Assembly: GCF_001612825.1 (NCBI RefSeq)
Contig: NZ_BDBE01000047.1
Span: forward strand, 1 to 64,000
From: Nocardia caishijiensis NBRC 108228
GTDB lineage: Bacteria; Actinomycetota; Actinomycetes; Mycobacteriales; Mycobacteriaceae
DNA length: 64,000 nucleotides
Direction: 5' to 3'
Both the position numbers and the translations under genes were made by a program. The number at the start of each line of letters is the position of its first letter. Position 1 is the first letter of the stretch. Positions 34,544 through 44,772 of this stretch are shown one piece after another. The notes under the pieces are model-generated. The model was not told the origin of the DNA, ran no database searches, and saw nothing but the letters and a program-made list of their open reading frames with translations.

Positions 34544-35788
34544 ATGAGCACCTCTCAGTTGACTCGCGACGACGCCGCCGCGGTGACTCCGACCGGCCAG
34601 CCGAAAGCCGTCTGGGCCGTCGCCTTCGCCAGCGTCATCGCGTTCATGGGCATCGGCCTCGTCGATCCCATCCTCAAACCCATCGGCGAACAGCTGCACG
34701 CCAGCCCCTCGCAGGTCTCGCTGCTGTTCACCAGCTATATGGCCGTCACCGGCGTCGCCATGCTGGTCACCGGTGTCATCTCCAGTCGCTTCGGTGCCAA
34801 GAAGACCCTGCTGTCGGGCCTGGCGATCATCATCGTGTTCGCCGCGCTGGCAGGCATGTCGAGCACCATCGGCGAGATCATCGGCTTCCGTGCCGGGTGG
34901 GGTCTCGGCAACGCCCTGTTCATCGCGACCGCGCTGGCGACCATCGTCGGTGCGGCCACGGGCGGCGTCGCCAAGGCGATCATCCTCTACGAGGCGGCCC
35001 TCGGAATCGGCATCGCGACCGGACCGCTGCTCGGTGGGGTGCTCGGTGGAATCAGCTGGCGCGGACCGTTCTTCGGCGTGTCCGTGCTGATGGCCGTCGC
35101 CTTCGTCGCGATCGTCGTGCTGCTGCCGGAACTGCCGAAGCCCGCGACCCCCACCTCGATCAGCGCGCCGTTCAAGGCATTGCGGCACCGCGGGCTGCTC
35201 ACCGTCAGCATCACCGCGTTGCTCTACAACTTCGGCTTCTTCACTCTGCTCGCCTACACCCCGTTCCCCCTCGACATGGGCACCTACGCGATCGGTTTCA
35301 TCTTCTTCGGGTGGGGCGTGATGCTCGCGGTGGCCTCGGTGTTCCTCGCCCCGAAACTGCAGGCGCGCTTCGGCACACTGCCGATGATGGGGCTGTCCCT
35401 CGGCCTGTTCGCCGCCGACCTCGCGGTCATGGCGCTGCTCGCCGAGCACAAGATCGTGCTGATCGTCGGGGTCGTGGTCGCCGGGCTGTTCCTCGGTGTG
35501 AACAACACCCTCATCACCGAGGCAGTGATGATCTCCGCGCCGGTCGAGCGGTCCACCGCGTCGGCGGCCTACAGCTTCGTCCGGTTCGCCGGTGGCGCGG
35601 CCGCGCCCTGGGTGGCGGGCAAGCTCGGCGAGCACAGCGTGTCCCTGCCGTTCTGGCTCGGCGCGGCGTGCACCGTCGCCGGGGTGGGCGTTCTACTTCT
35701 CGGGCGCGGCGCCCTGGCTCACCTCGACGACCACGACCCCGCGCCGCACAGCATCGAGGAAGCCCAGGCACTCACCGTCGGCGACTGA
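34544..35788 (+). CDS. MFS transporter
   Basis: A 414-residue major-facilitator permease with 12 predicted transmembrane helices. ISSRFGAKKTLLSGLAIIIV is the conserved loop between helices 2 and 3 (G-x-x-x-D/K-R/K type). GWGLGNALFIATALATIVGA and the duplicated half from about residue 220 complete the fold. The ATG at 34544 has AGGAG 7 nt upstream. DHA1-type drug/H+ antiporters look like this. Pairing with MarR suggests efflux of a small molecule, perhaps a steroid intermediate since it lies inside the sterol locus, but that is inference. Confidence 0.87.
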   Translation: MSTSQLTRDDAAAVTPTGQPKAVWAVAFASVIAFMGIGLVDPILKPIGEQLHASPSQVSLLFTSYMAVTGVAMLVTGVISSRFGAKKTLLSGLAIIIVFAALAGMSSTIGEIIGFRAGWGLGNALFIATALATIVGAATGGVAKAIILYEAALGIGIATGPLLGGVLGGISWRGPFFGVSVLMAVAFVAIVVLLPELPKPATPTSISAPFKALRHRGLLTVSITALLYNFGFFTLLAYTPFPLDMGTYAIGFIFFGWGVMLAVASVFLAPKLQARFGTLPMMGLSLGLFAADLAVMALLAEHKIVLIVGVVVAGLFLGVNNTLITEAVMISAPVERSTASAAYSFVRFAGGAAAPWVAGKLGEHSVSLPFWLGAACTVAGVGVLLLGRGALAHLDDHDPAPHSIEEAQALTVGD

Positions 35789-35790
35789 CG

Positions 35791-36123
35791 TTATTCGGGA
35801 ACCTCGAGCACGCCCTCATCGATCGCCCACTTGATCGACTTCTCCAGCGACGGGCACGATTCCGGCCTCCCTGGCCGAACGCCCCCGGCGCTGAGTTCGG
35901 CGAAGACCGGGCAGCGGGTCTCGGGCCGCTCGGTCCACTGCACCGAAGTCTGGTGCGCGCTGTACTTGCGCACCAGCACCTCGGTGCGGCAGGTCTGACA
36001 CCGAAGTGGTGTCAGACCTTCGTCGAGATAGCGCTGCTGGTCGAGGGCGGTCTGGGCGCGCACCGCCGCCCGGCGGGCGGGCTGATCGGCGAAGTCCGGT
36101 GCCTTGGCCCAGCTGGCGGCCAT
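35791..36123 (-). CDS. small Cys-containing protein co-transcribed with kshA
   Basis: A 110-residue protein with LRCQTCRTEVLVRK (CxxC) and later single cysteines (TRCPVF, ESCPSL), which could form a small metal-binding knuckle. Its ATG lies 1 bp after the kshA stop, so it is in the kshA operon. It is probably the counterpart of Rv3527, the hypothetical gene beside kshA in M. tuberculosis (remembered position, not checked). A role in Rieske oxygenase assembly or electron supply is possible but unsupported. Confidence 0.75.
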   Translation of the reverse strand: MAASWAKAPDFADQPARRAAVRAQTALDQQRYLDEGLTPLRCQTCRTEVLVRKYSAHQTSVQWTERPETRCPVFAELSAGGVRPGRPESCPSLEKSIKWAIDEGVLEVPE

Positions 36124-36124
36124 G

Positions 36125-37294
36125 TCACACGCCCGCTTCCTCGGCCTTGCGCCGCAGGTTCTCGGCGACCTCGGCCTCCCACGCCTCGTTCGCCTTGGTC
36201 GTGTCGACCTCGAACTCGAAACGCTGGGTCATCTTCTCGGTGACCTCCGCGGCGTCGACATAGAACTGGTCGTACCAGCGACGCAGCTGATAGACCGGCC
36301 CGTCCTCTTCGCACAGCAGCGGATTCTCGACCTTGGACTTGTGCTTCCAGATCTCGACGTCCTGCAGGAAGCCGTCGCCGAAGAAGGTGGTCATCGTCTG
36401 TGCCAGCTTGGTTGCGGTCGCGTCGTCGATGCCCTTGGGCTTCTCGACGGTCAGACCCCACTGCAGCACGAACGAGTCCTGGCTCACCGGGTAGTGGCAG
36501 TTGATCAGCACGACCTTCATCTCGTACCCGCTGTAGATGTTGATCAGCGGATTGATCATGTAGGACGGGCCGAAGTACGACGCCTCCGACTTGAGCAGCG
36601 TCTCCCCGCCGTGCTTTGCCGCCATGCCGACATCCGGGCGGCCCTTGGTCTCCAGGAACTGGGTCGCCACATGCCCTTCGAAGACGTTCTTGAAGTACGT
36701 CGGGAAGGCGTAGTGGATGTAGAAGAAGTGCGCCATGTCGACGACGTTGTCGATGATCTCGCGGCAGTTGGCGCCCTCGATCAGCAGCGAGTTCCAGGTC
36801 CAGTCGGTCCAGCCGCTGTCGTGGGTCTCGCTCGGCTTGCCGTCGGCGTCGGTGTACACGCCCTCGATGTGCGGGATCGTGACCTCGGGCGGCGGTTCGT
36901 TGCCCTCGTGGTCGTGCCAGACGAACAGCTGACCGTTGCGTTCCAGCGTCGTCCACTTGCGGGTGCGCGCCAGCGGCGGCACGCGCCGGGCGTAGGGAAT
37001 CGCGGTGCACTTGCCGCTCGCTCCCCAGCGCCAGTCGTGGAACGGGCAGGCGATGTCGTCGCCCTTCACCGACCCCATGCTCAGGTCGCCGCCCATATGC
37101 CTGCAGTAGGCGTCGAGCACCCGCAGCTGGTCGGACGTATCTGCCCAGATCACGAGTTTGGTTCCGAAGATCTCGACCGCGTGCGGTTTGCCGTCGCGGA
37201 ACGTCTTCGCGAGACCGACGCAGTGCCAGCCGCGCGCGAACCTGGTCGGCGTGGTACCGACATCGAGTTCTCTCACCTTGGGGTTGACTGCCAT
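36125..37294 (-). CDS. kshA: 3-ketosteroid 9alpha-hydroxylase oxygenase KshA
   Basis: A 389-residue Rieske non-heme oxygenase. The Rieske cluster ligands are C64-x-H66 and C83-x2-H86 (YCRHMGGDLSMG, ACPFHDWRWG). The mononuclear iron site is in NVVDMAHFFYIHYAFP, with an acidic ligand further on. KshA hydroxylates C9 of androsta-diene-dione, which together with KstD opens ring B. The reductase KshB is not in the window. The ATG at 37294 matches KshA N-termini (AVNPKVRELDVGTTP). It is divergent from hsaA, with KstR boxes between. Confidence 0.95.
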   Translation of the reverse strand: MAVNPKVRELDVGTTPTRFARGWHCVGLAKTFRDGKPHAVEIFGTKLVIWADTSDQLRVLDAYCRHMGGDLSMGSVKGDDIACPFHDWRWGASGKCTAIPYARRVPPLARTRKWTTLERNGQLFVWHDHEGNEPPPEVTIPHIEGVYTDADGKPSETHDSGWTDWTWNSLLIEGANCREIIDNVVDMAHFFYIHYAFPTYFKNVFEGHVATQFLETKGRPDVGMAAKHGGETLLKSEASYFGPSYMINPLINIYSGYEMKVVLINCHYPVSQDSFVLQWGLTVEKPKGIDDATATKLAQTMTTFFGDGFLQDVEIWKHKSKVENPLLCEEDGPVYQLRRWYDQFYVDAAEVTEKMTQRFEFEVDTTKANEAWEAEVAENLRRKAEEAGV

Positions 37295-37314
37295 CCCGAA
37301 CCCTCCTTCTTCAC

Positions 37315-37328
37315 TAGAACACGTTACA
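37315..37328. promoter_or_regulatory. KstR operator at kshA
   Basis: TAGAACACGTTACA satisfies all fixed bases of TnnAACnnGTTnnA, 21 bp before the kshA ATG. Confidence 0.82.
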
Positions 37329-37381
37329 AAATACGGCTGCTTCACGCCAGCTGTCCGCGTTATTCCCTTCTCGACAGGAAT

Positions 37382-37395
37382 GGGAACCTGTTCTA
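37382..37395. promoter_or_regulatory. KstR operator at hsaADCB
   Basis: GGGAACCTGTTCTA has one mismatch (G for T at the first position). It is 60 bp upstream of the hsaA ATG. Confidence 0.68.
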
Positions 37396-37410
37396 ATCTC
37401 AGAGACGAAC

Positions 37411-37424
37411 GAGAACACGTTGTC
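37411..37424. promoter_or_regulatory. weaker third KstR-like box at hsaA
   Basis: GAGAACACGTTGTC keeps the AAC-AC-GTT core but lacks both outer T/A bases. It is 32 bp before the hsaA ATG. It could be an auxiliary site or chance. Confidence 0.4.
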
Positions 37425-37455
37425 GATTCCGACAGGGCAGGAACGGGCTGGCGAA

Positions 37456-38619
37456 ATGACGCAAGAAGTGACCGAACGGGTCGAGGCGCTGCTGCCGACG
37501 CTGCGCGAACGCGCGCAGGAGGCCGAGGACCTGCGCCGCATACCCGACGAATCCATGAAGGCACTGCAGGAGACCGGGTTCTTCCGGCTGTTGCAGCCCA
37601 AGCAGTGGGGCGGGCATGCCGCCGACCCGGTGGTCTTCTACGACTCCGTGCGCCGCATCGCCAGTGCCTGCGGGTCGACGGGCTGGGTGGCGGGCATCAT
37701 CGGCGTGCACAACTGGCACCTCGCACTGTTCGACCAGGCCGCACAGGAAGAGGTGTGGGGTGAGGACACCGACGTGCGGATCTCCTCGTCGTACGCCCCC
37801 ATGGGCGTGGGCCAGGCGGTCGACGGCGGGTACATCGTGCGCGGGTCGTGGGCGTGGTCATCGGGCTCCGATCACGCGACCTGGGCAGTGCTCGGCGGAC
37901 CCGTCATCAAGAACGGCAAGCCGGTCGACTTCGGCAGCTTCCTGATTCCGCGCTCCGAGTACCGCATCGACGACGTTTGGAATGTGGTCGGCCTGCGCGG
38001 CACCGGTTCCAATACCGTTGTGGTGGAGGACGTCTTCGTGCCGACGCACCGCTTCCTCAGCTTCCGCGCGATGAGCGAGGGCCGCTCGCCCGGTCTCGCG
38101 CAGAATCCCGATCCGGTGTACAAGATGCCGTGGGGCACAATCCATCCCACCACCATCTCCACCCCGATCGTCGGCATGGGCTACGGCGCCTACGAGGCGC
38201 ACGTCGAGCATCAGGGCAAGCGTGTGCGCGCGGCCTACGCGGGTGAGAACGCCAAGGACGACCCGTTCGCCAAGGTGCGTGTCGCCGAGGCCGCCAGCGA
38301 TATCGATGCCGCCTGGCGGCAGCTCTCGGGCAATGTGGCCGAGGAGTACGCGCTGTTGGTCGCGGGCGAGGAAGTGCCGTTCGACCTGCGCGTGCGGGCC
38401 AGGCGCGACCAGGTGCGCGCCACCGGCCGGGTGATCGCCTCGATCGACAAGCTCTTCGAATCCTCCGGCGCCACCGCGCTGGCCAACGGCACTCCGCTGC
38501 AGCGCTTCTGGCGTGACGCGCATGCCGGACGAGTACACGCGGCCAACGATCCCGAGCGCGCCTACGTCATGTACGGCACGCACGAGTTCGGGCTGCCCGT
38601 CACCGACGCCATGGTGTAG
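37456..38619 (+). CDS. hsaA: 3-HSA monooxygenase oxygenase component HsaA
   Basis: A 387-residue flavin-dependent monooxygenase of the acyl-CoA-dehydrogenase-like group D. LQPKQWGGHAADPVVFYDSV, ACGSTGWVAGIIGVHNWH, GSWAWSSGSDHATWAVLGG and VVGLRGTGSNTVVVEDVFVP are characteristic of HsaA. With HsaB it hydroxylates 3-HSA to the catechol 3,4-DHSA. The ATG at 37456 is used since an upstream TTG in frame would start within a KstR-like box. It heads the hsaA-D-C-B operon. Confidence 0.95.
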   Translation: MTQEVTERVEALLPTLRERAQEAEDLRRIPDESMKALQETGFFRLLQPKQWGGHAADPVVFYDSVRRIASACGSTGWVAGIIGVHNWHLALFDQAAQEEVWGEDTDVRISSSYAPMGVGQAVDGGYIVRGSWAWSSGSDHATWAVLGGPVIKNGKPVDFGSFLIPRSEYRIDDVWNVVGLRGTGSNTVVVEDVFVPTHRFLSFRAMSEGRSPGLAQNPDPVYKMPWGTIHPTTISTPIVGMGYGAYEAHVEHQGKRVRAAYAGENAKDDPFAKVRVAEAASDIDAAWRQLSGNVAEEYALLVAGEEVPFDLRVRARRDQVRATGRVIASIDKLFESSGATALANGTPLQRFWRDAHAGRVHAANDPERAYVMYGTHEFGLPVTDAMV

Positions 38620-40397
<1,778 letters not shown>

Positions 40398-40415
40398 GGA
40401 ATGGCGGCGAGGGAC

Positions 40416-40994
40416 ATGACCGAACAGACACCGGCGATCGACGGCCGACAATTCCGTAACGTGCTCGGACAGTTCTGCACCGGCATCACCGTGATCACCG
40501 CGCTCGACCCCGACGGCGCGCCGATCGGGTTCGCCTGTCAGTCCTTCGCCGCGCTTTCCCTCGATCCGCCGCTCGTGCTGTTCTGCCCCACCAAGGGGTC
40601 GCGCTCGTGGGCGGCGATCGAGGCGGCGGGCAAGTTCTGTGTGAACGTGCTCGCCGAGGAACAGCAGCCGACGTGTGCCCGCTTCGGCTCTCGCGAACCG
40701 GACAAGTTCGCCGGAGTCCCTTGGCACACTTCGGATCTGGGTGTGCCTGTGCTCGACGGTTCACTGGCGACCATCGAATGCACTGTCGACTCTGTGGTCG
40801 ACGGTGGTGATCACTACATCGTCATCGGGCGGGTTCAGGCGCTGACGGAGGCGGAGTCGACGACCAACGGCCGTCCGCTGCTGTTCTACCGTGGGCAGTA
40901 CACCGGCATCGAACCGGACAAGACCACCCCCGCCCCCTGGCGCGCCGACCTGGACCACTTCCTCACCACCACCAGCCTCGACACCTGGTTGTAA
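40416..40994 (+). CDS. hsaB: flavin reductase component HsaB
   Basis: A 192-residue flavin reductase of the HpaC-like group. FRNVLGQFCTGITVITALD, FACQSFAALSLDPPLVLFCP and DGGDHYIVIGRVQAL with the closing TTSLDTWL match HsaB. It supplies reduced flavin to HsaA. The ATG at 40416 fits remembered HsaB N-termini; an ATG at 40401 in the same frame is an equally open choice because neither has an ideally spaced ribosome site. It is last in the hsaADCB operon; only a weak GTGCTC/GAGCAC hairpin follows at about 41004-41019. Confidence 0.92.
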   Translation: MTEQTPAIDGRQFRNVLGQFCTGITVITALDPDGAPIGFACQSFAALSLDPPLVLFCPTKGSRSWAAIEAAGKFCVNVLAEEQQPTCARFGSREPDKFAGVPWHTSDLGVPVLDGSLATIECTVDSVVDGGDHYIVIGRVQALTEAESTTNGRPLLFYRGQYTGIEPDKTTPAPWRADLDHFLTTTSLDTWL

Positions 40995-41052
40995 GTGGCG
41001 CCGGTGCTCGAGTGAGCACGTATTGCCGACGTGTACCAAAGGTGACGCCCGG

Positions 41053-41220
41053 TTGTGGGCTCAGCCGCGATCAGGGCGGTCACCAGGGCGGACGCGACAA
41101 AGCCTCGTCGTTGGCTTCGGGCACAGCCCGGCTTGTCGATGTGACAAGTCATCGTGGCCGGGTCGGGCGTGCCGACGCAGTGCGTCGCGAAAGCAGCGCA
41201 GAACCGATCCGGGGCCCAGG
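41053..41220 (-). pseudogene. diverged copy of the 3' end of the saccharopine-dehydrogenase-like gene
   Basis: Read on the minus strand it encodes PDRFCAAFATHCVGTPDP and ends ALVTALIAAEP. This parallels PDQFFAAFASHCLGAPDP and ALLTALIAAR-stop of the intact gene at 41239. The 3' ends are 178 bp apart, and a 4-bp deletion near the end has put the TGA out of frame. It has no start of its own. It is best read as the tail of a deleted paralogue or a decayed tandem duplication. Confidence 0.75.
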
Positions 41221-41238
41221 CTCCGATCGAACGCGGGC

Positions 41239-42438
41239 TCAGCGTGCCGCGATGAGGGCTGTCAGCAGGGCGGACGACAGCGCCGCGGCGTTGCTGTCGG
41301 GGGTGGCCCAGCTTCGGGTGGTGATCGTCATCGCCGCGGGGTCCGGTGCGCCGAGGCAGTGGGAGGCGAAGGCGGCGAAGAACTGGTCCGGGTCGAGCAG
41401 TGTTTCGGGTGCGTGGACTCCTGGACGTGGGTTCGCGGCCAGCAGCAGTGCGCCGACAGCCAACGGGACGCCGGTGTTGTCGGCCATCGACAGGCCGGGG
41501 ACCTGACTCAGCGCAGTGGCGACCCTGGCGGGCGAGCCGTCTCGTTCCCCCTCGGCGATGGCGAACAGCGGTGGCAGTCCACCGGCCGCGACGAGGGTTG
41601 CCGGGTCGGCCGGGAGCAGGCGTTCGAGGCGGGCGGCCAGGACCGCCGCGCGATCGACGGTCAGCAGGCGGCGGTTCATCGCCGTGCGCAGTGCCAGCAG
41701 CGCGGCCGAGGTCGGACGATCGGCGACGACCACCGAGGTCGCGTTCCGGACGCCCGGGAAAGCCAGGGGCAGGGTGATCGCCTCCGGGTGACCGAAGCTG
41801 CGGCCCGCACCGGTACCGAGTCCCGGGTATTCGAGCCGAAACCGTTCCAGCGCAGGCCGTTCGACGCGTGCGCCTGCCCTGGTCACCGGGATGTTCCCGC
41901 TGATCTGGCGCATGCCGTGCACGACGGCGGCGGTCGCCGAGGCGCTTTGCTCGGTGTGGGCCGAGTGGATGTTCCAGCCCGTCACGAGGGAGTCGACCCG
42001 GTCGAGCTCGGCGCCCGCCCGGACGGCGAGCAGGTTCGCGACACCCGGACTCGCGCCCATGCCGAGCAGCGCCGTCACCCCCGCCGCTTTCGCCTCGGCG
42101 TCGAGTTCGAGCATGTCGGCCGTGGGCTGTGGGTCGTCGCAGATATCGATGTAGTCGCAACCCGCCGCGATGGCGGCGGCCAGGATCGGTGGGCCGAAGC
42201 GGAAGTACGGGCCGACAGTGTTCACCACGAGGTCCGCCTCGCGCAGTGCCGCGGCGAGTAGCGGACCGTCGGTGACGTCGAGCGCTCGTGCTTCGGCACC
42301 GAGTTCCCTCGCGACCTTGCGCGCTGCCCGTTCGTCGCGATCGGCGATCGTCAACGCGGTGACCCTGTCATCGCCGCGCAGGACGCGCGCCGCGACGCGC
42401 CCCATTTCCCCTGCCCCACCCAGTGCCAGAACTCGCAT
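41239..42438 (-). CDS. saccharopine dehydrogenase-like reductase
   Basis: A 399-residue protein with an N-terminal Rossmann domain (MRVLALGGAGEMGRVAARVL) and the family's substrate/dimer domain: LVVNTVGPYFRFGPPI, GCDYIDICDDP, GMGASPGVANLLAVRAG. Actinobacterial members are annotated as saccharopine dehydrogenase NADP-binding proteins and often act on unknown, sometimes lipid-related, substrates. GGAGG precedes the ATG at 42438. It is divergent from a TetR gene, which probably controls it. A decayed copy of its last about 50 codons follows immediately downstream. Confidence 0.85.
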   Translation of the reverse strand: MRVLALGGAGEMGRVAARVLRGDDRVTALTIADRDERAARKVARELGAEARALDVTDGPLLAAALREADLVVNTVGPYFRFGPPILAAAIAAGCDYIDICDDPQPTADMLELDAEAKAAGVTALLGMGASPGVANLLAVRAGAELDRVDSLVTGWNIHSAHTEQSASATAAVVHGMRQISGNIPVTRAGARVERPALERFRLEYPGLGTGAGRSFGHPEAITLPLAFPGVRNATSVVVADRPTSAALLALRTAMNRRLLTVDRAAVLAARLERLLPADPATLVAAGGLPPLFAIAEGERDGSPARVATALSQVPGLSMADNTGVPLAVGALLLAANPRPGVHAPETLLDPDQFFAAFASHCLGAPDPAAMTITTRSWATPDSNAAALSSALLTALIAAR

Positions 42439-42469
42439 CACTGCCTCCCCTTCGAATATATTGACCGCC

Positions 42470-43066
42470 ATGACAGTAAATAAAATCGGCCGCCCCAGCA
42501 AGGCCCCCGAGCGGATCGCGCAGATCCTGCGGGCGGCGCGCTCGGTGGTAGCCGCCGACGGGTTCGCGAATACGACGCTGTCACGGGTCGCGACGGCGGC
42601 AGGCGTGCAACGCACCCTGGTGCTGCACTACTTCGGCAGCCGCGACGGTCTCATGCAGGCATTCGTCACCGACGCCGTCGCCGAGTACGGCGACAACCTG
42701 CTTCGCCTCGGCGCCGACGCGCCCGTCGAGGAACGGGTGGCGCGCATGTTCGAGCCCGGCGCCTACGCCGATCGCGACGATCTGGTGGTGTGGTGCGAAC
42801 TGGTCGCCCTCGCCGCTCGGGAACCTGTTGTGCGGCAACGTCTCACGGATCTCTGGACGAACCGCTGGTTGCCCGGCCTCGAACGACAACTCGGTGCCGC
42901 CTACCCGGCCGCATCACCGGATCGGGTGGCCACCACCGCGTACGCCCTGGCCTGCCTGTTCGAGGCGCACTGGGCATTCCACCTCCAAGGTGTGAACGAG
43001 CCCGACCGCACCGAGCAGGCCAAACAGAGCGCCCACACTCTGCTGTCCGCGCTCGGCGCCGCGTAG
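42470..43066 (+). CDS. TetR-family regulator
   Basis: A 198-residue TetR regulator. The HTH is TTLSRVATAAGVQRTLVLHYFG at about residues 35-55, starting with a basic arm MTVNKIGRPSKAPERIAQIL. The ligand domain is helical with no recognised motif. Its start is 31 bp from the divergent saccharopine-dehydrogenase-like gene. The short spacer contains TTCGAATATATTGA, AT-rich for this genome, a probable shared promoter and operator. Confidence 0.85.
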   Translation: MTVNKIGRPSKAPERIAQILRAARSVVAADGFANTTLSRVATAAGVQRTLVLHYFGSRDGLMQAFVTDAVAEYGDNLLRLGADAPVEERVARMFEPGAYADRDDLVVWCELVALAAREPVVRQRLTDLWTNRWLPGLERQLGAAYPAASPDRVATTAYALACLFEAHWAFHLQGVNEPDRTEQAKQSAHTLLSALGAA

Positions 43067-43129
43067 GGCCGCCACAATGGTCGTAAAACCGCTCATTCGG
43101 TGAGCACTTTGGCGAGCAGGATGGTTCTC

Positions 43130-43687
43130 ATGAACGCGAGCATCGAATTCATCACCTGCGGTGACGCCGCCGAATGGGAAGCGTGGCTGGCCGCGAACCA
43201 CGCCTCGGCGGACGAGGTGTGGTTGCGGATCGCGAAGAAGGGCGCACCGGAGCCGTCGGTGACGATCACCGAGACGCTCGACGGCGCACTCTGCTACGGC
43301 TGGATCGACAGCCACCGGCGTTCCCTCGACGCGCATCACTACCTGCAGCGGTATTCGCCGCGGCGGGCGCGGAGCCCGTGGTCGCAGGTCAATGTCGCCA
43401 AGGCCGAGGCGCTGATCGCGGCCGGACGGATGCGGCTCGCCGGTTACGCGGCGATCGAGGAGGCCGTCGCCGACGGGCGCTGGGCGGGGGCCTACGAACG
43501 GCAGAGCACCGCCGAGACCCCTGCGGAGCTGGTCGCCGCGCTTGGCGAATCATCGGGTGCGACAGCGGCTTACGCATCGCTGAGTCGTTCGGATCGGTAT
43601 CGACTGTTCCTCCCGATCCTCGAGGCAACGACGCCGGAAGAGCGGACGAACCGGGTCGCCCAGGCTCTTACCGCACTCCGACCGTGA
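43130..43687 (+). CDS. YdeI/OmpD-associated (bacteriocin-protection-like) family protein
   Basis: A 185-residue protein. EWLAANHASADEVWLRIAKK, the conserved LCYGWIDSHRRSLDAHHYLQ and RRARSPWSQVNVAKAEALIA define the YdeI family, and a C-terminal helical segment (SRSDRYRLFLPILEATTPEE) follows. The ATG at 43130 matches family N-termini; 43100 is an in-frame alternative. Members are linked to cell-envelope stress resistance in enterobacteria; in actinobacteria the function is unknown. Confidence 0.85.
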   Translation: MNASIEFITCGDAAEWEAWLAANHASADEVWLRIAKKGAPEPSVTITETLDGALCYGWIDSHRRSLDAHHYLQRYSPRRARSPWSQVNVAKAEALIAAGRMRLAGYAAIEEAVADGRWAGAYERQSTAETPAELVAALGESSGATAAYASLSRSDRYRLFLPILEATTPEERTNRVAQALTALRP

Positions 43688-43813
43688 ACCGTTCCAGAGC
43701 GAGCAACCGCGCGTCGAGTTCGGCCGAAGCAGGGTGCTCTCGCGGTGTCGCACCGGAGCAGAAGCCGCTGTGGTGTCGGCGGATTCGTCGCGGCGACGAA
43801 GCCATGCGTCAGC

Positions 43814-44650
43814 TCAGTGGTCTTTCACCAGGATGGCGCGGGTGTAGAGGAGCGAGAATCCCTGGCTTTGCGCGTTCTGCTGAGACTTCGATCCGGGCGC
43901 AGTAGTAACCGTAGCCAGCTCGCATCCCGCCCTGGCCGCATCCGCGAGACGCGTTGCGAGCAGGGCTGTTTGGACACCTCTCCTGCGGTGCGCTAGCAAT
44001 GTGGCCGCGCCCGCGAGAGCCGCGATCCCGCCATCGATGCGCACGCTCGCCCCACCGGCCGCGACCCCGTCACGGTAGGCGAGGTAGCGACGTGTCTCGC
44101 CGACCGACGCCATATCGCGCATCACCGCCGCGATCGCCGCACGCGGAAATTCCTCGTGTACCGGGCCTTCGTCGGGATACGCGAAGCCGTCGACCACCAC
44201 ATCGAGCCAAGCGTCGAGGTCGTCCCCGGCGTCGAGCCGCACTTCGACTCCCTCCGGCACCGCCCACTCCCCACCGTCCAATCGCATCCCGAGCACGTTC
44301 TCGAACGACATCAGTCGATACCCGCGCCCGGTCAACCCTTCCGCGATCCCCGGCTCCGCCAACTGCGCCAACTCCACTTGCACCGGGCACCCCACCCGCG
44401 CATAAGCCTCCTCGACGGCCTCCCACTCCCCCACCGACGGCACCCCACCGAACCCGACCCCGACCACCTTGTTCAACGGTGACCCCGTCTCCGCGAAACA
44501 CGCCGTCCCACCCCCGACACCCCGAACGAACCCACCACTGCCCCGCGCCATCGCCACCTCGGTGGCCGCCACGATCGCCGAAGCCTCCGCCTCTTCGATC
44601 CGCGCCGCCATATCCCCACCACAGAACAACGGCGATCCGTTTCTACTCAT
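43814..44650 (-). CDS. GNAT-family N-acetyltransferase
   Basis: A 278-residue protein with an N-terminal segment of about 110 residues (ARIEEAEASAIVAATEVAMA) and a C-terminal GNAT fold. YLAYRDGVAAGGASVRIDGG is the central strand pair. LLAHRRRGVQTALLATRLAD is the acetyl-CoA loop (Q/R-x-x-G-x-G/A variant), and SQQNAQSQGFSLLYTRAIL is the closing helix. The acceptor is unknown. The ATG at 44650 sits 50 bp from the long inverted repeat. Confidence 0.82.
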   Translation of the reverse strand: MSRNGSPLFCGGDMAARIEEAEASAIVAATEVAMARGSGGFVRGVGGGTACFAETGSPLNKVVGVGFGGVPSVGEWEAVEEAYARVGCPVQVELAQLAEPGIAEGLTGRGYRLMSFENVLGMRLDGGEWAVPEGVEVRLDAGDDLDAWLDVVVDGFAYPDEGPVHEEFPRAAIAAVMRDMASVGETRRYLAYRDGVAAGGASVRIDGGIAALAGAATLLAHRRRGVQTALLATRLADAARAGCELATVTTAPGSKSQQNAQSQGFSLLYTRAILVKDH

Positions 44651-44698
44651 CCTCCACTTATATCCCCCGTGTCCAGCGAGTTTCCGCCGCCGAACCGA

Positions 44699-44759
44699 GA
44701 TCACCACGCTCCGGTGGCGGCGACCTCTCGGCCGATGCCGCCACCGGAGCGTGGTGATC
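44699..44759. repeat. long intergenic inverted repeat, copy 1 (terminator-like)
   Basis: Perfect 23-bp arms (44699-44721 and 44737-44759; left arm begins GATCACCACGCTCC) around a 15-nt loop. The arm sequence recurs at 50228-50278. It is 13 bp past the hsaF stop, so it probably ends the hsaEGF transcript. Confidence 0.85.
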
Positions 44760-44772
44760 AGAGTGGATAGGG

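Noticed and set aside
44699-44759. Insertion sequence end
   Set aside because: No transposase or target duplication is visible; the palindrome lies where a terminator is expected.
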